64,000 nt of DNA from Siphonodentalium dalli (lineage: Eukaryota; Mollusca; Scaphopoda; Gadilida; Siphonodentaliidae). Location: the NCBI GenBank assembly GCA_032622095.1, contig CP136069.1, forward strand, positions 184,875,122 to 184,939,121, in the 5' to 3' direction. The notes under the pieces were generated by a model. The model did not search any database. It had not been told where the DNA came from and was given only the letters and a program-made list of their open reading frames with translations. Both the position numbers and the translations under genes were made by a program. Shown here one piece after another: positions 35,001-48,000 of the stretch; position 1 is the stretch's first letter, and each line of letters begins with the position of its first letter.

Positions 35001-38000
35001 ATTAATTGAATATGTATTACGATATCGGCTCTCAAAGGTCCCAGAAAAGCATGCAATTTAGAGTTGGCACCTTCACATATAGTGGATTACACTATTAAGG
35101 GACAGAAAATCATTAAGAAATATATTCCCCGTGTTATTTTTCCGACTTTACAAGGTTTCCTGTCAAAACTTCAAAATGTTCCAAGGTTTTGTCCTGGTGG
35201 AATATGATCTCTACGTGCATATATAGTTAAGAGAAGAGATTCATGGCTTGATCTAATATGTGTTATTCTTCTGTCACATAGCTTAGACAGTAAATCTAGC
35301 TTACCTCAGACATTAGCTTAGACAGCAAATCTAGCTTACCTATATAGCTTTTGATTCAGGTTCCAGTGTAAAATATAACATGTGTTGGAACGAGAATTGC
35401 TATTGTATACATGTGGGGTAACATGGCAGACTCTAGTTGCTTCATATTGAATATGAATTGAACCATTTTTAAATATCTTTTCGATTTACCAAATTAGAAA
35501 AAAAATCTAACTATTGTTACATGCTGGAGAAACACGAGGCTTTTAATTTGCGCAGACGGTAGTTTGTGCACTAATAAGTCTATACGGAACATATATACGG
35601 TGTAGTCCACCATTTGCAGATTTTGCGCTTTGATTTTCATTGGACCGTAATTTTGATGTTGTTCATGTCAGAATTAACCAAGACAAGATATTGATTATGT
35701 ATTGAATATATATAGAGGATATCTACACTTTATGGTTGGATATGGGAATTATCTCATGAGTGATGACCAAAAAAAATGAATTTCCACGAGTGGCTCTGCC
35801 ACGAATGGAAATTCATTTTTGTTGTCATCACGAATGAGATAATTACCATATCCAACAAAAAAGTGTAGATTTTCTGTTTATTATATGCTCCGCTCATTTG
35901 GACCATTACGACTAAACTCGAAAGAAGAGTCAACAGAGAAAATTTGTATACACAAGCACAACCATGGTAATGAGCTTGTGCATATACAAATAGTTCCATT
36001 TTTCAGACAGATTGGTTGAGGGATAAATGGGTTAACATCATAGTATGTTTAACAAAATTATTTAATATATATCATATATCACAATTTTTTCAACCTGAAC
36101 ACTCAGGTACGTTTAGCATAGTTTTCATCAAGAAACCTAATCACTTTTAACGTTAGCGCGGATGGATACGAGTGAGATATCGATATCTCACTAGACGGAT
36201 AACGGTTTGTATCTGATGCAAAAATACTATTATTTGATATCTTAGCATATAATAAATATATATATCCCATTATGTTATTCTTTGCAGTGTGTGTGCTTAG
36301 TTTTTGCGTTGGCAGAAGCCGCCTATCTCGGCCAGATGTGCTCCTTACGTATCAGATGCACCGTGAGGAATTCCATCTGTCAAGCGCAACCAAGCCTACC
36401 ACTTAAACCCATTGCAATATGCCAATGCGAAGCAGGATTTTGGCAGTACCCAAACAACAGATATTCATGCCAGCCAAGTTAGTATGGCTTCCTCACTAAA
36501 GGGTCTCCAGGTCTTCAACGTGGGTTCATTCACATACATTTTCTCACCAATAAAGAGATTCCGTATATCAAAACCGTTGTTACTCAAACATTACTGTTAC
36601 AGTAGAATTGTCGATAACAGTCCAACTATTCCCACAAGACGCTAAAGTTTAATCAATTATTGACGGTAATTAAACACTGGAAAAGGTCAAAGCATTGAAA
36701 AATATTCTGAAAATCATATTCTGACTAAAATATTTGAATTTGCTAAACGATTAACGTTGTTTTTTGACAACAAAACTATACCAGATTTGTGTACATATAT
36801 GAAACAATTGTTTCAACATGAGAAAGTTCGTTATTGGAAAACTATCAACAATGAATATAAGAAAAAAGTTTATCTCTATGTTCTTCTTAGTGGTGATGTT
36901 TTTAGACTTTTATATTTTATGCACATTTACCCACTGCGAGTACCTTGCGTCCCTTTAATTGTTAAAATACGATTTTGATTTGTTTCTCCAGATGCTGATA
37001 GCCCGTTTATTATATACACGAGTGTATTCACAACACATAACAGTACCAAAGCAGGCGTGGTTTTGACTGTGTATTTTAGCCACTTTGAACATGACGGTGG
37101 TTGGCCGTAACATGCTACAAGGCGTACATTACTGTTAGTCGGGGTAATCACGTTCTACTGAGGTTGTTAGATTTGCATTGGGCTGAGCAGATGTTATGTT
37201 TGAACTCTATGTCTGAAATAAACGCATCTTTTATACTAGAATTAGCTTTCGGAATCTTCTGATAGGAGAATATACTGTTCACTTCACCGCCATGTGGACC
37301 TGATATGAAATGAAAACGCCCGGTGCCGATCACACGGTAACTTCGCGCAGCGCTATATTAGGTAACAGACACCTTTCACATAATGAACGACAACAGATAG
37401 TTATTATCAATAGGATACTACGTCACTTGAATTTGTGTTCTTTCTATTGTTTGTCGCTTTTTCCTAACCATTGTTACGAATACGGTTTTTGATTTTCAAC
37501 ACAACTCACAATTACACCATATATTAATAAGTTTGCGATCGTTTCGCAGCTCCTCAATGTGGGATATGACTGAGATTATGTCCTTAAATTGTGAATTTGA
37601 GCCATTGAGTTAGAGCAAATTACACCGATTTGCATTATGACCCACGCAAAGAACACGGTAATTATAAAGAAAATAAGTTTATGACTGTAATTCATTTTAA
37701 TTATGACCATGTTGTTTGTAGTGTTCATACGGTAAATGCGTGTATTTTGCACTCATGGTGGCTCAAATTCATTCATTTGTTGCATATATGATGTTGAGTA
37801 TAAAGGATATGTCCGACACATGGCAAGATTTATGGTACAGTACCCCTTTAAGTCAGAGTGGTTTGCACGTGTAAATAACTTGTTGATTCTATTTTTTCTC
37901 GAACTGGAACAGGAATATTAATATTCGTAAAACATGGAATTTTATTTAGGATCTGGTTTTTTAAAAAACATTTTCAAAAGTCAAAAATATCATGAACATC

Positions 38001-38967
38001 GGGGCAATCATGATTATGTATATACAAAAAGAGCTTGTTTACACACATTTATTGTTGGTAGAAGTATGATGCGAAGAGGTTGTAACAGTATTGCTTTGTT
38101 ATGTCATAGATAAAAGATAATAAAAAACGAACAACAGATATATCGTATTCCAAGACAATATGACCCGGGATTGAATGTCAAATTGTGGGATGTATCGCTT
38201 TCCTGATGTTTATTACAGAGAGGGTACCGGGTTATTCCTGCAACCTAAATTATCCCAACGTGGACCAATGTGTGGACAATGCCGTCTGTCAGACATCGTA
38301 CACCACCCACCAAGGACGTAATTTCGGCTCCGGTGACAGATACTACTACAACAACGCCATCTGTATGTGCATGCCAGGGTACCACTCTACTGGAATAGCA
38401 TGCGAGCCACGTAAGTTTATGTGTTATTTTATCATCGCGAGCAAATTAGATTTATCTGCATTGTTACTCTCACAAACCAGGTAAGTTTATACTTTGTTTG
38501 TCCTCTGTGTCCAGTGTTATATTTATGTGCCAAGTAACAAGCCTTGAAATAGTGAGCTGTCATTTGCAGAATGAGGTCCCCAGAGGGTGAATTTTGTGAT
38601 GCTACCCCGCATAGCGGGCTAGCATCACCAAATTCACCCTCTGTGGACCTCATTCTGCTTACACCTCAGCTGAATGAGGTCCCCAGAGGGTGAATTTGGC
38701 GATACTAGCCCACTATGCGGGGTAGCATCACTATTCACCATCTGGGGACCCCATTCTGCAAATGACAGACACACTATTTATGAGGCAAGTAAGATTATGT
38801 GTCTAGAAACATTTATACAATAAAATCGAGGAGAGTCTCCCGGGACAGTTTTAATATCTTATGAATATTTAATCTTTTCAATTTTAACTTTATTAAACTA
38901 ATAGATTTAGAAATTAATATAAAATCACTAGCACAGAACAATTAGAATAGAAATATTTTCGTTTAAG

Positions 38968-39012
<45 letters not shown>

Positions 39013-42000
39013 AGAGAAAAGGTTTGAGTGCCAGTGACCCCCACCCCTCTCCATCTCGTAGTATTATATCAGTAAATGGTTGTGTTATGTATGCAATACT
39101 ACATGTACAATATATAATATATATAAAAATTGAATAAATAATAAAAAAAAGAAGTGATTATGTGTCTAATTGATATACGCACGAACCAAGTAAGTTTATG
39201 TGTCTTACTATGCTCACAAAGTAAGTGTATAATTAGTTTATACTCTGGCTCCGTGTTATAGCAACCACCTAGGGTGCTTATACCTCAGGCAGGTGAATGA
39301 AGTCATATATTTTTTTCTATTTCCATCAGTGATTTGTTAGATTACGGGTATGAATTTTGGAGAAATTATCACGTGACTTCCGGTTAGCAACAGTGCGGAG
39401 ATTGTAAAAACGCGGAATTGGGAATAAACCATCGCGATGAAAGTAACTAATTCACAACTTACGAAGAATTCACATGTGATTTAAGTCTATTAATTTCAAT
39501 TAGACCAATTTCTTTCGTTAACTTAATGAAAAACGAAAAATGAAGACGCCATGACACGGTTTCTGACGTCATTTTGGATTTGTGGGCCAGAATCTAGACA
39601 AGATTGCACAATCCACGACACGTCTTGTCTAGTTGGCATGTCATCTCAATCGTGATCACTGCGTGATGTTACATAAATTATTCTCAGCGCTATATATATC
39701 GCCGATAAAAGGCAAATTTGAGGCACAGCATGTGTGGTTGCTCCACTACGTGTCACGTACGATTCATATTATTTACGACCCAACTAAGTTTATGTGTCGT
39801 GTTATGCTCTCGAGCCAAGTAAGTTTAGGTGTCTTGGTCTGCTCACGAGTCAAGTAAATTTAGGCGTCTTGGTATGACCACGAACCATGTATTGGTTATG
39901 CTTGGAGCAAAGTAAGGCTGGATTGGTCACTCTCACTATTTTTTGTGATAAATTTACCCATGTTGGCGAGAATTATGATTATATATAACTGCCAAGAAAG
40001 TATATGCATCTTGCTATACTGATAGATACTCGCGAGCAAAGTAACTTTATGCATCTTGCTATAATAACGATCCAAGTAAGTGTATATGTCTTACTATGCT
40101 CACGACCAAGTAAGTGTATATGCCTTAATATGCTCACGAGTCAAGTATGTTTTGGAGTTTGGCTGCACTCTGCATGCATATGTTATCACATCCGCGGAAG
40201 TCTGTGTGTCATTTTCTGACCGTGTGACTTAGCATCGACCACGGTGATATATATTACGACAGCAACGCCATGTGAAAGCTACGCTAAAGCGACACCGAAG
40301 CAGCGAGCTTGGCATACGGTATAGTGTTTGTGAAAGTGACGCCGAAGCAGCGAGCCAGGCATACGTTATAGTGTTTGGTAATATCGTCTTAGTGACTCAT
40401 ATTGTTCTCAAGAAAAGTCCATTGTAGTGTGGTAATATTTTGCTGTATTATTTTTTATCGCGTATGCGGAAGTTTGTATGCGATTGTCGAACCGTGTGAC
40501 TTAGCATCGACCACGGTGATATATATTACGACCGACATTTAACATGTATGCCGTGCATGGCACGATAAAAACTGTACTGGACCAGCGACCTACGTGTAGG
40601 TACAAGCTATTGTGTTTGATACGCATCAGCTACTTAAGGTAGGATTCCCCTAAATTTGGGAATATGCATTGTCGATGAGGGTGGGCTAGGTTCGGAGGCT
40701 CGTTCTTGGCGATAACTGCGAGCACAGACTAAAGTGATATATCAAAATGTAGGTCCAGGTTTGGAGTATCGGAAACCAGTGGCACTTTCCGCATGAATGT
40801 ATTCTAAGTGGCAGAAAAATGTCTTGGAAAATAGCCCTTGGCATTCGTACGCAAACAACGCGAAACCACATTTCACCCCAAAAAATAACTAAGTGACAGA
40901 TGACCACGTGTCCCGACAACAATTCCATTTGAAAACATTTAACGTTTTCCACCTGCAATACCCATACAACCGAATTCACCAAACCCACAAAACACTTGGA
41001 GCCGGAATCCATTTTATCGATTTATTCGTTATCCGCACCAAAGTGCAAAGGTCAACTGCGGCGAGTGCAGGTACCGATATATATGGAAGACCATAATTAT
41101 CACTTTTAAAAGCGATTTGGGTTATATGAATATGAATTACTTGAGTCAAATGGATGTGCGACAAGTAAGACGTCCTTTCTGAACGTGATTCCAGTAATAA
41201 CTGTATTATATTGTAGTGATCGACTCCGTGCACATACAACTTCTCCACCACCACCACCATACAACAACAACCATACAACAACACAGTACTAGTACAGTTT
41301 GGAATCTCGAATTACGTTCCCGTTTGTTAGAACCCGGTCCAGTTCCATTAGATCATAATTTACGTAACGGAATGTAAAAAAATGAGTTTTGTGTGTATCG
41401 GTACCCATTACCCAATACTATACGACACAATATATTTGCATAAACATCAATAAAGGAGCAGTACGCTACAAAACAATACAATATAATAATACTAATAAAT
41501 AAAACTCATTTCTGTTTTGTTTGTCTGTCGGGCTATTGTTATGTAGCTTTTTATTCCGAATACCCAATAATCCGAAGGTCTCATAATCCAGAGGTCCGAT
41601 ACTACGAATATCCGGTATATATTCCGCACAACACCTCCTGAGAAAGTTGACATTATAATTACACCAAGAGGCGTAATGGCAATGCATATTTGTAGTACAA
41701 TTATGCTTTAAATATGGCCATTTGTTATCAGCATATTTTAGATTAGTATAGTATCACTGCATGGACGTGGCTAGAAGGTCTTCGAGGGGGGGGGGGGGGG
41801 GTGTCCACCGTGGGAAATTCCAACTCCACCCCCTTGAGTCAGCATCAGACCAACACAAGTTTTTGCATAATTCCATTTGCAGCCCCCCCCCCTTGCACCT
41901 CACTTAGGCCTAATTTCCTATATATTCATAAGCCATGGTTCTATATTCCCGGTATGAGAACATTAAGATATTTTAACCTGAAAATTGCCACAAAAAAACA

Positions 42001-45000
42001 ACTAGTTGCCTAATTCCAGACAAATGCACACAGCTACAGTGTTGGAAATTTTAAACCTCATACTCCCCCTCAGGTTGGAAAATTCTTCTACTGATGACCA
42101 TTTCTGTCCACAAGTTTGACCAAATGTAGTAAAATATTGTTTTGGGGATGGGGAAATGACACACCGCGCCCGGTGGGCGATAATTTTGAAATCTGAACAA
42201 GAAAGTCGCAAAATCCTAACATCTAGACTAGCCTCAAGCCTTCCTACTGTTGGAAATTTCAAACCCAACACCCCACTTAGGTTGGAAAATTTCCAACTGA
42301 TGACAATTCCAATGATAATGTTGACCAAATGTATGACAATATTGTTTTCTTAAATTAACTATAAGTTTTTGACTGGCCACGGGAGAGGGACCAGGAGCCA
42401 AGCTTTCCAAGTGTTGGAAATTTCCAACCTGTCATCCCCCCTAAGGTTGGAAAATTTCCAACTGATGACCATTTCTGTCCATATTTTTGACCAAAAATAA
42501 GAACATACATGTATGCAAATATTGGTCCAAAAACAATAAATTCCCCCAATAAATTGTTCTGTAATCAAACTACAAGAACATTTTCAACCTATTGTTGGTG
42601 TGAAATTACCAACTAATGTTTTGGCAGGTATTATATTTCCAACTGTTGAAAATTTTGACCAAAGTTGGGGGGGGGGTGAGACCCCCCCCCCCCCTGTCGC
42701 CACGTCTCTGAGTATCAGACTCAGGACTAAATTTGTGCCAGTTTGTGGTTATCACAGGCGTCTACTTGTAGTTCAATCTGGTACTCGGTGCGGGTTCAGA
42801 GAGTTTTCAGATATATATTTAAGAATATTTCAGCACACATATCACTGAATACCTTTTGTGTAAGAACACCCATTGTCAGTGTTTGGCGCAAATTTATTTT
42901 CCAAATTGCTGTTTGCTGATTTAGCAAATTTCTTAAATCAACCCATTGAGAATAATTGCCATTATTATCATTTAAATGTCTTCTAATGCAAGGCGAGCGT
43001 GTCTGTTTATACAAAAACAGGGAACTATCATAGCCAGTTTTCATACCGCTTACCGATGTGGGCACCCAAACTGCAGGTGCCAAAACAAAATATTTTGTTT
43101 TTTGTTAATTCAGGTCCCAATTCATATCATAACAAAACATTTATATACCGGTACCAGTATATTGACATAAGACATTTATTTTACAAAAAGATGGTTGGAA
43201 TCATATTTTTTTTTTGTAAAGCATGTTTGGCTTTCATCTGTGAAAACTTCCAATAGTTTGAGTTCAGGTTTGTTACCATTCAGCTACTTCCGTATTTCAA
43301 TAAAATTCAAGTGAAATTACACAATACAGTGCAGGAACAGTGACAATTTGATCAATACAACATGGTTATTAGGTGGAATCTCATAATACCAAATTAATAA
43401 TTAACATAGAGATTAATACTAATAGTAATTACTAACTTAAAGGTACTCAATCCGATCAGAGGGTCCTATATTATTATTTCATTGGCTTTGGGGGTAAAAA
43501 ATATAATTGATTCGAATCGAGAAACCTACCAATCAACACTCAGGGTGATTATCGATATTTGAAGTTTTGTTATTTCTATTCTTTGTCCCAGAACATGGCG
43601 TCAAAAGGAAGTTCTCGGTCAAAATTGCGCTATTATTACCATTTGATTTTAGAGTTATCCATCCTTGTCTGTTTGAATAGTGTTTCTGGTGTACACATCT
43701 CGAGCAAATTACGAAGTTATGGGCAATTATTAGTACTGATCTCGGGAAAATAAAAAAATTCAAAAAATCAATATCTAATAACTCTGAGCTTTGTTTGATG
43801 GGTTCCTTGACTCGAATCAAATATGTTTTACCCCCAAAGCCAAAGAAATGGTAATATAGGATCCTCTGATCGGATTGAGTACCTTTAATATACATTATTT
43901 CTGCACTACTACATGTAGTATATTATATGTACATGTATAAAGTGTCTCTCACTTGAATATTTATAAAATAGCCTAATATATGAATTTAATATCGTAGAGT
44001 GATATTACACGGAACTGGTAAATCTCATTTCAAGCAGGATAATCATAATCCATTGAACCAAAAGATATCTGACAATAACTTATAATCATTTACAATCCCA
44101 TACATATATAAAAATATCCAAAGTTACTCTTGACAAATTAAACTCTCAATACAATGGATTTAACAAAAAAGTTCAGGGGTACAACTGCCAGACCCAACCA
44201 TCAGCAGGGGGCACCCCCTCCCGAACCTCCCTGCTCAGGCCTTTTGGCAGATCATTCCCCGATAACAATGTCCCCAAAAATCCCTGGATCATTTAATGAT
44301 ACATGTACGGTATATGTAATGTATAGGCAAGGGGTTGCACGCGGTCCTTCAGCCGCGAAACACGTTTTTTTTATCAAAATAATATTGTATTTGACCAGTA
44401 AAACATTATAATTTAATACCTGTAAATAAACAATATAACATATAGCATCAAATAGTTGCTTAGTTTGGTTTCGAGGTCAGATATCGGATGATTCAGGTCG
44501 AGTCATTTTATGCACACAATATGTCTTAAGTATAGAATAGTGTTAAAATGCTTTCGTTCAATTCATCACAACTGGAACATAGAATGGAATGATCTACAAT
44601 GGGGTCTCGAGCAGTTTACCCCTTCGCATATTGAACAACGATGCCATTAAAATGGCATTTCCAGCCCGAGGACAGGAGCGATCCGTCATATTGTAGTCAC
44701 CCGACTAAGCCCAGTTGATGAATTGACTGTAGAAACATTTTAAAATTATCATCCATACCAAGTTTCGCATGGATGTACTATATAATATATCGGATCAAAC
44801 CCATATTCGAACTTGATCTGCATTTTGGTGTGATTAATTTACATACCAAACATGGTGTCGATCAGATGAAAAATGTTCGAGTCATAGCTGCATGTGTGAA
44901 CTCTTTAAGTAAAAACAAAAGCAAAAATGGTTAATTACACAATATAAAAAAATCATGTTGTATGTACAGATGAAGAACGTGATAAGAAAAACCTAGGTAA

Positions 45001-48000
45001 GACATTTGAGGCAGAAGAAATATGTTTGACTTACTACTAGTAGTATGGCATCAGATAGCATGTGCGTACGTGAAGGGTAGATTATTTTCTAAACAGATCA
45101 ATGAATCGATGCGGCAGCAAAACATACACAGGTGAGGGGATCACTGGGGGTGTGTCATCACACATGAATTAAATAGGAACACAATCGGACAAAAAGTAAA
45201 TAGGTTTATATGGTATCAGATAGCACATGCCAATTTGGCATTTGTGAATGCAATCTGTAAAGTGTTAATAATTTCTGAACCGATCGATACAAAAACTATA
45301 CTATTACAGGTGAGGGGTGTGTCATCATAAACATGTACATAAAATTTGAACAAGATCCGATAAATTATACCGGTACTTGAGTTATCGTGTCGATAGCAAG
45401 TGTCTACGGATGGACAGACAGACAGACGAACGATAGCTGGTTGATCCAGACACTGGCATTATGTGTTCCATACATGCCTACACATAAACACATGCAACAT
45501 ACACTACTTTCTAAACGAAATATTTGGATAAGAAATTTGCCAATCAAAAAGATCGATAAAATTTGACATTGATTTACCTTTTATACTCAATCGATCTGCG
45601 GGGTCAAATGCTTCATTTTCAGGGCGGAAACAATATGGTTCCAATTGGTCATTTGAAATGTACATGTACACTTACATAGACCAATTAGCAATCAAGTTTG
45701 GTCACTCATCTCAGATGTGAATGGATCACGTGGTCAAAATGTCAGCCGATTGGAATTCCGAACAGTCAAAATGTTGTGTTAAATTGTTCTGGCGATGACT
45801 AGAACATTGACAAAACGCTCCCAAACTAATATATGGCAACAAATCAGTATACTAATTATTAGATAACAGTTTACGAATACACTGAACTCACCTGAATGCG
45901 AATATAGATGATCAATTCCAATCCAAACAGACGATAATACGATGTAACCCAAACATCCATGCTTTGACAAGCCGAATCACACACTTTCCACTTCGCGAAT
46001 TAACCTGTTCGATGAAATATAGGGCGGTGGTCACTGGTTATTTGAACTTATTTCACAAAAATAGTGACACATTACAACAACCAGCTCATGATACGAATGA
46101 TATTTAAGTTATTGCGATCGAATATTGATTCGAATGCACGAACAATTCAATGAGACTATACGTACATGTGACAAATCAGTCCGCACGTGAAATCGCTGTC
46201 TGTAGACTGTATTTTTAAGTGTAAACACGTAGTATTGACTAATGTCAAAGCGCTAATAACTAAACAATTATTGCGATCCCGAGACACATTCCTCCCCTCA
46301 CATGTCCACGAATGAACGAGAAAATATCTCACAATTAAAGTGACATACACAATTAACAATTAGAACTGAAGGAAGTCAGAAAATTTTAAATGATTCGTTC
46401 CCGCCCGACTGCAATTTGTTTTAATGTTGTTCATTGTCACGTGACCATGATTCAATCAAAATGGCGTCCCCATAGTAACGATTTCTTCCAACTGGCAAAT
46501 CTTATTTCTACAATAATAGCACCTAGTAACTTGACCATACTATCGTATAATTGATTTACGGTGTCGGGATGACAATACCGCTGGATAATTTGGCCAAAAT
46601 AATGAAAATTAATGGATTTGTGATTTTGTCATAAAAAAAATTCAAATACCATTTTCTCCACCAAAAACACCGTTGAAATTTTTTTCAGTCTCGGTTATGA
46701 CTTCAGATTACCGATTTATACAATATCTGAGCTTGGGAACTCTCCAGGTCCCCTATTTCATCATGTGGTCACTTTTTTTTCATGGCATAATTTAGGGGAA
46801 TCATACCTTAAAACCGTCTGGGTTTTCATATGGAAAAGTCCATTGTGGTGGGTTTCACAGATTGAACATATTTTTGTCTAATAAAAATTTCTTCATATTC
46901 TGACCAATGCACTGATGGGGAATTGTTAAGATAATACTGTATCAATACGTTGAACAAAGTTGTTTAGTTGTATTTATTATCTTGACATTTCCCACCAATG
47001 GATATAAATGCTTCTTTTATTGTCCGTTCGCATGTTTTTCGCCAACTCGTATTTCATGAACATCCATCTAAATGAATAATCGACCATTCCAATCTATATG
47101 TTTGTAACTTGGTGGAAGAATCCGTCCAGTTAATACTTGGTTAATAGACAAATGCCGAAGCCAAACATACCATCATAGTCTCAGTATATCTAGTATATAC
47201 CCCTCGGAAATGCACGCGCAGTTATGTCGCTTGATAATAATATCCGGTCACGTGTTCTACTTCCAGGTATCGATCTCGGCGAACCATGCGTCTACCACGA
47301 GACATGGTGCAACGAATGTCGCGACTCCGGCGACGGTCAATGTAAAGAGCACGCCGCCTGCAGAACGCATGTTGACGCTAACGGCACCACAACTCATATC
47401 TGCAAATGCGTCGAGAAATACTACGTCGAGCATGATGGGGTTTGTGTGAAAGGTACTGAACTAAGTATCTAGTCTGTTTTTAACGTCTATACAACCATTT
47501 AACCCGTGTCTATTATACATTCCGTTTCCAGTCAAAATGTGTCTTTTGAGGAATTGTATGGGCGGCCAATTTGTCTAAATTATGTCAAATAGATATTAAC
47601 CCTTTATCCAACAAACCGGCCAAAACCGGCCAAATAAAGCTTCAACAGCCTAAAATATCTTCGGTCTGTCTCAATAGAACCATACAAATATGGGTATCAT
47701 TGGAACCGGCTCATTGACCACATCGTGATGGTTACAGTTATGCCCTGTGCCACTGCATTCTCTTATATATGCGAGTCGACCATAGGTCGCCTCGCATATA
47801 TAAGAGAATGCATTGGCCTAAAAAAAATCTAGGCGACCTATGAATTGGATTTTCAATCGATCTTTAAAATTGGATTTTCCGTACGCGCTCTTTAAAATTG
47901 GATTTTCCGTACGTGCACCCCACAAGTCATGCAAACAAAAGATCGCACCTCACAAGTAACACGTGGTGCGTATAGCCGGACAAACATAATTTCATTGATA

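Larger units (their letters stand above)
38411..40205 (+). repeat. dispersed GTAAGTTTATGTGT-type repeats in intron 3
   Basis: The donor of exon 3 (CCACGTAAGTTTATGTGT) is echoed many times downstream as (C/A)AAGTAAGTTTATGTGTCTT then a TATGCTCACGA-like stretch: near 38481, 38787, 39188, 39222, 39784, 39819, 39853, 40010, 40040, 40074, 40108 and 40142. Between 39784 and 39853 and between 40010 and 40142 the spacing is ~30-35 bp. The array looks like a decayed tandem amplification of the exon 3 splice-donor region, interrupted by a fold-back MITE and a (GA)n tract. Confidence 0.65.

Noticed and set aside
39366-39572. Possible promoter motifs (TCACGTGACTTCCGG, TGACGTCA)
   Set aside because: Short motifs without a downstream coding exon; they lie within intron 3 of the EGF-like gene.
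41760-42710. Reading frames in the G/C-run regions (41801-42013, 42002-42328, 42156-42353)
   Set aside because: They lie within a non-coding hAT MITE and recur antisense in its other copies.
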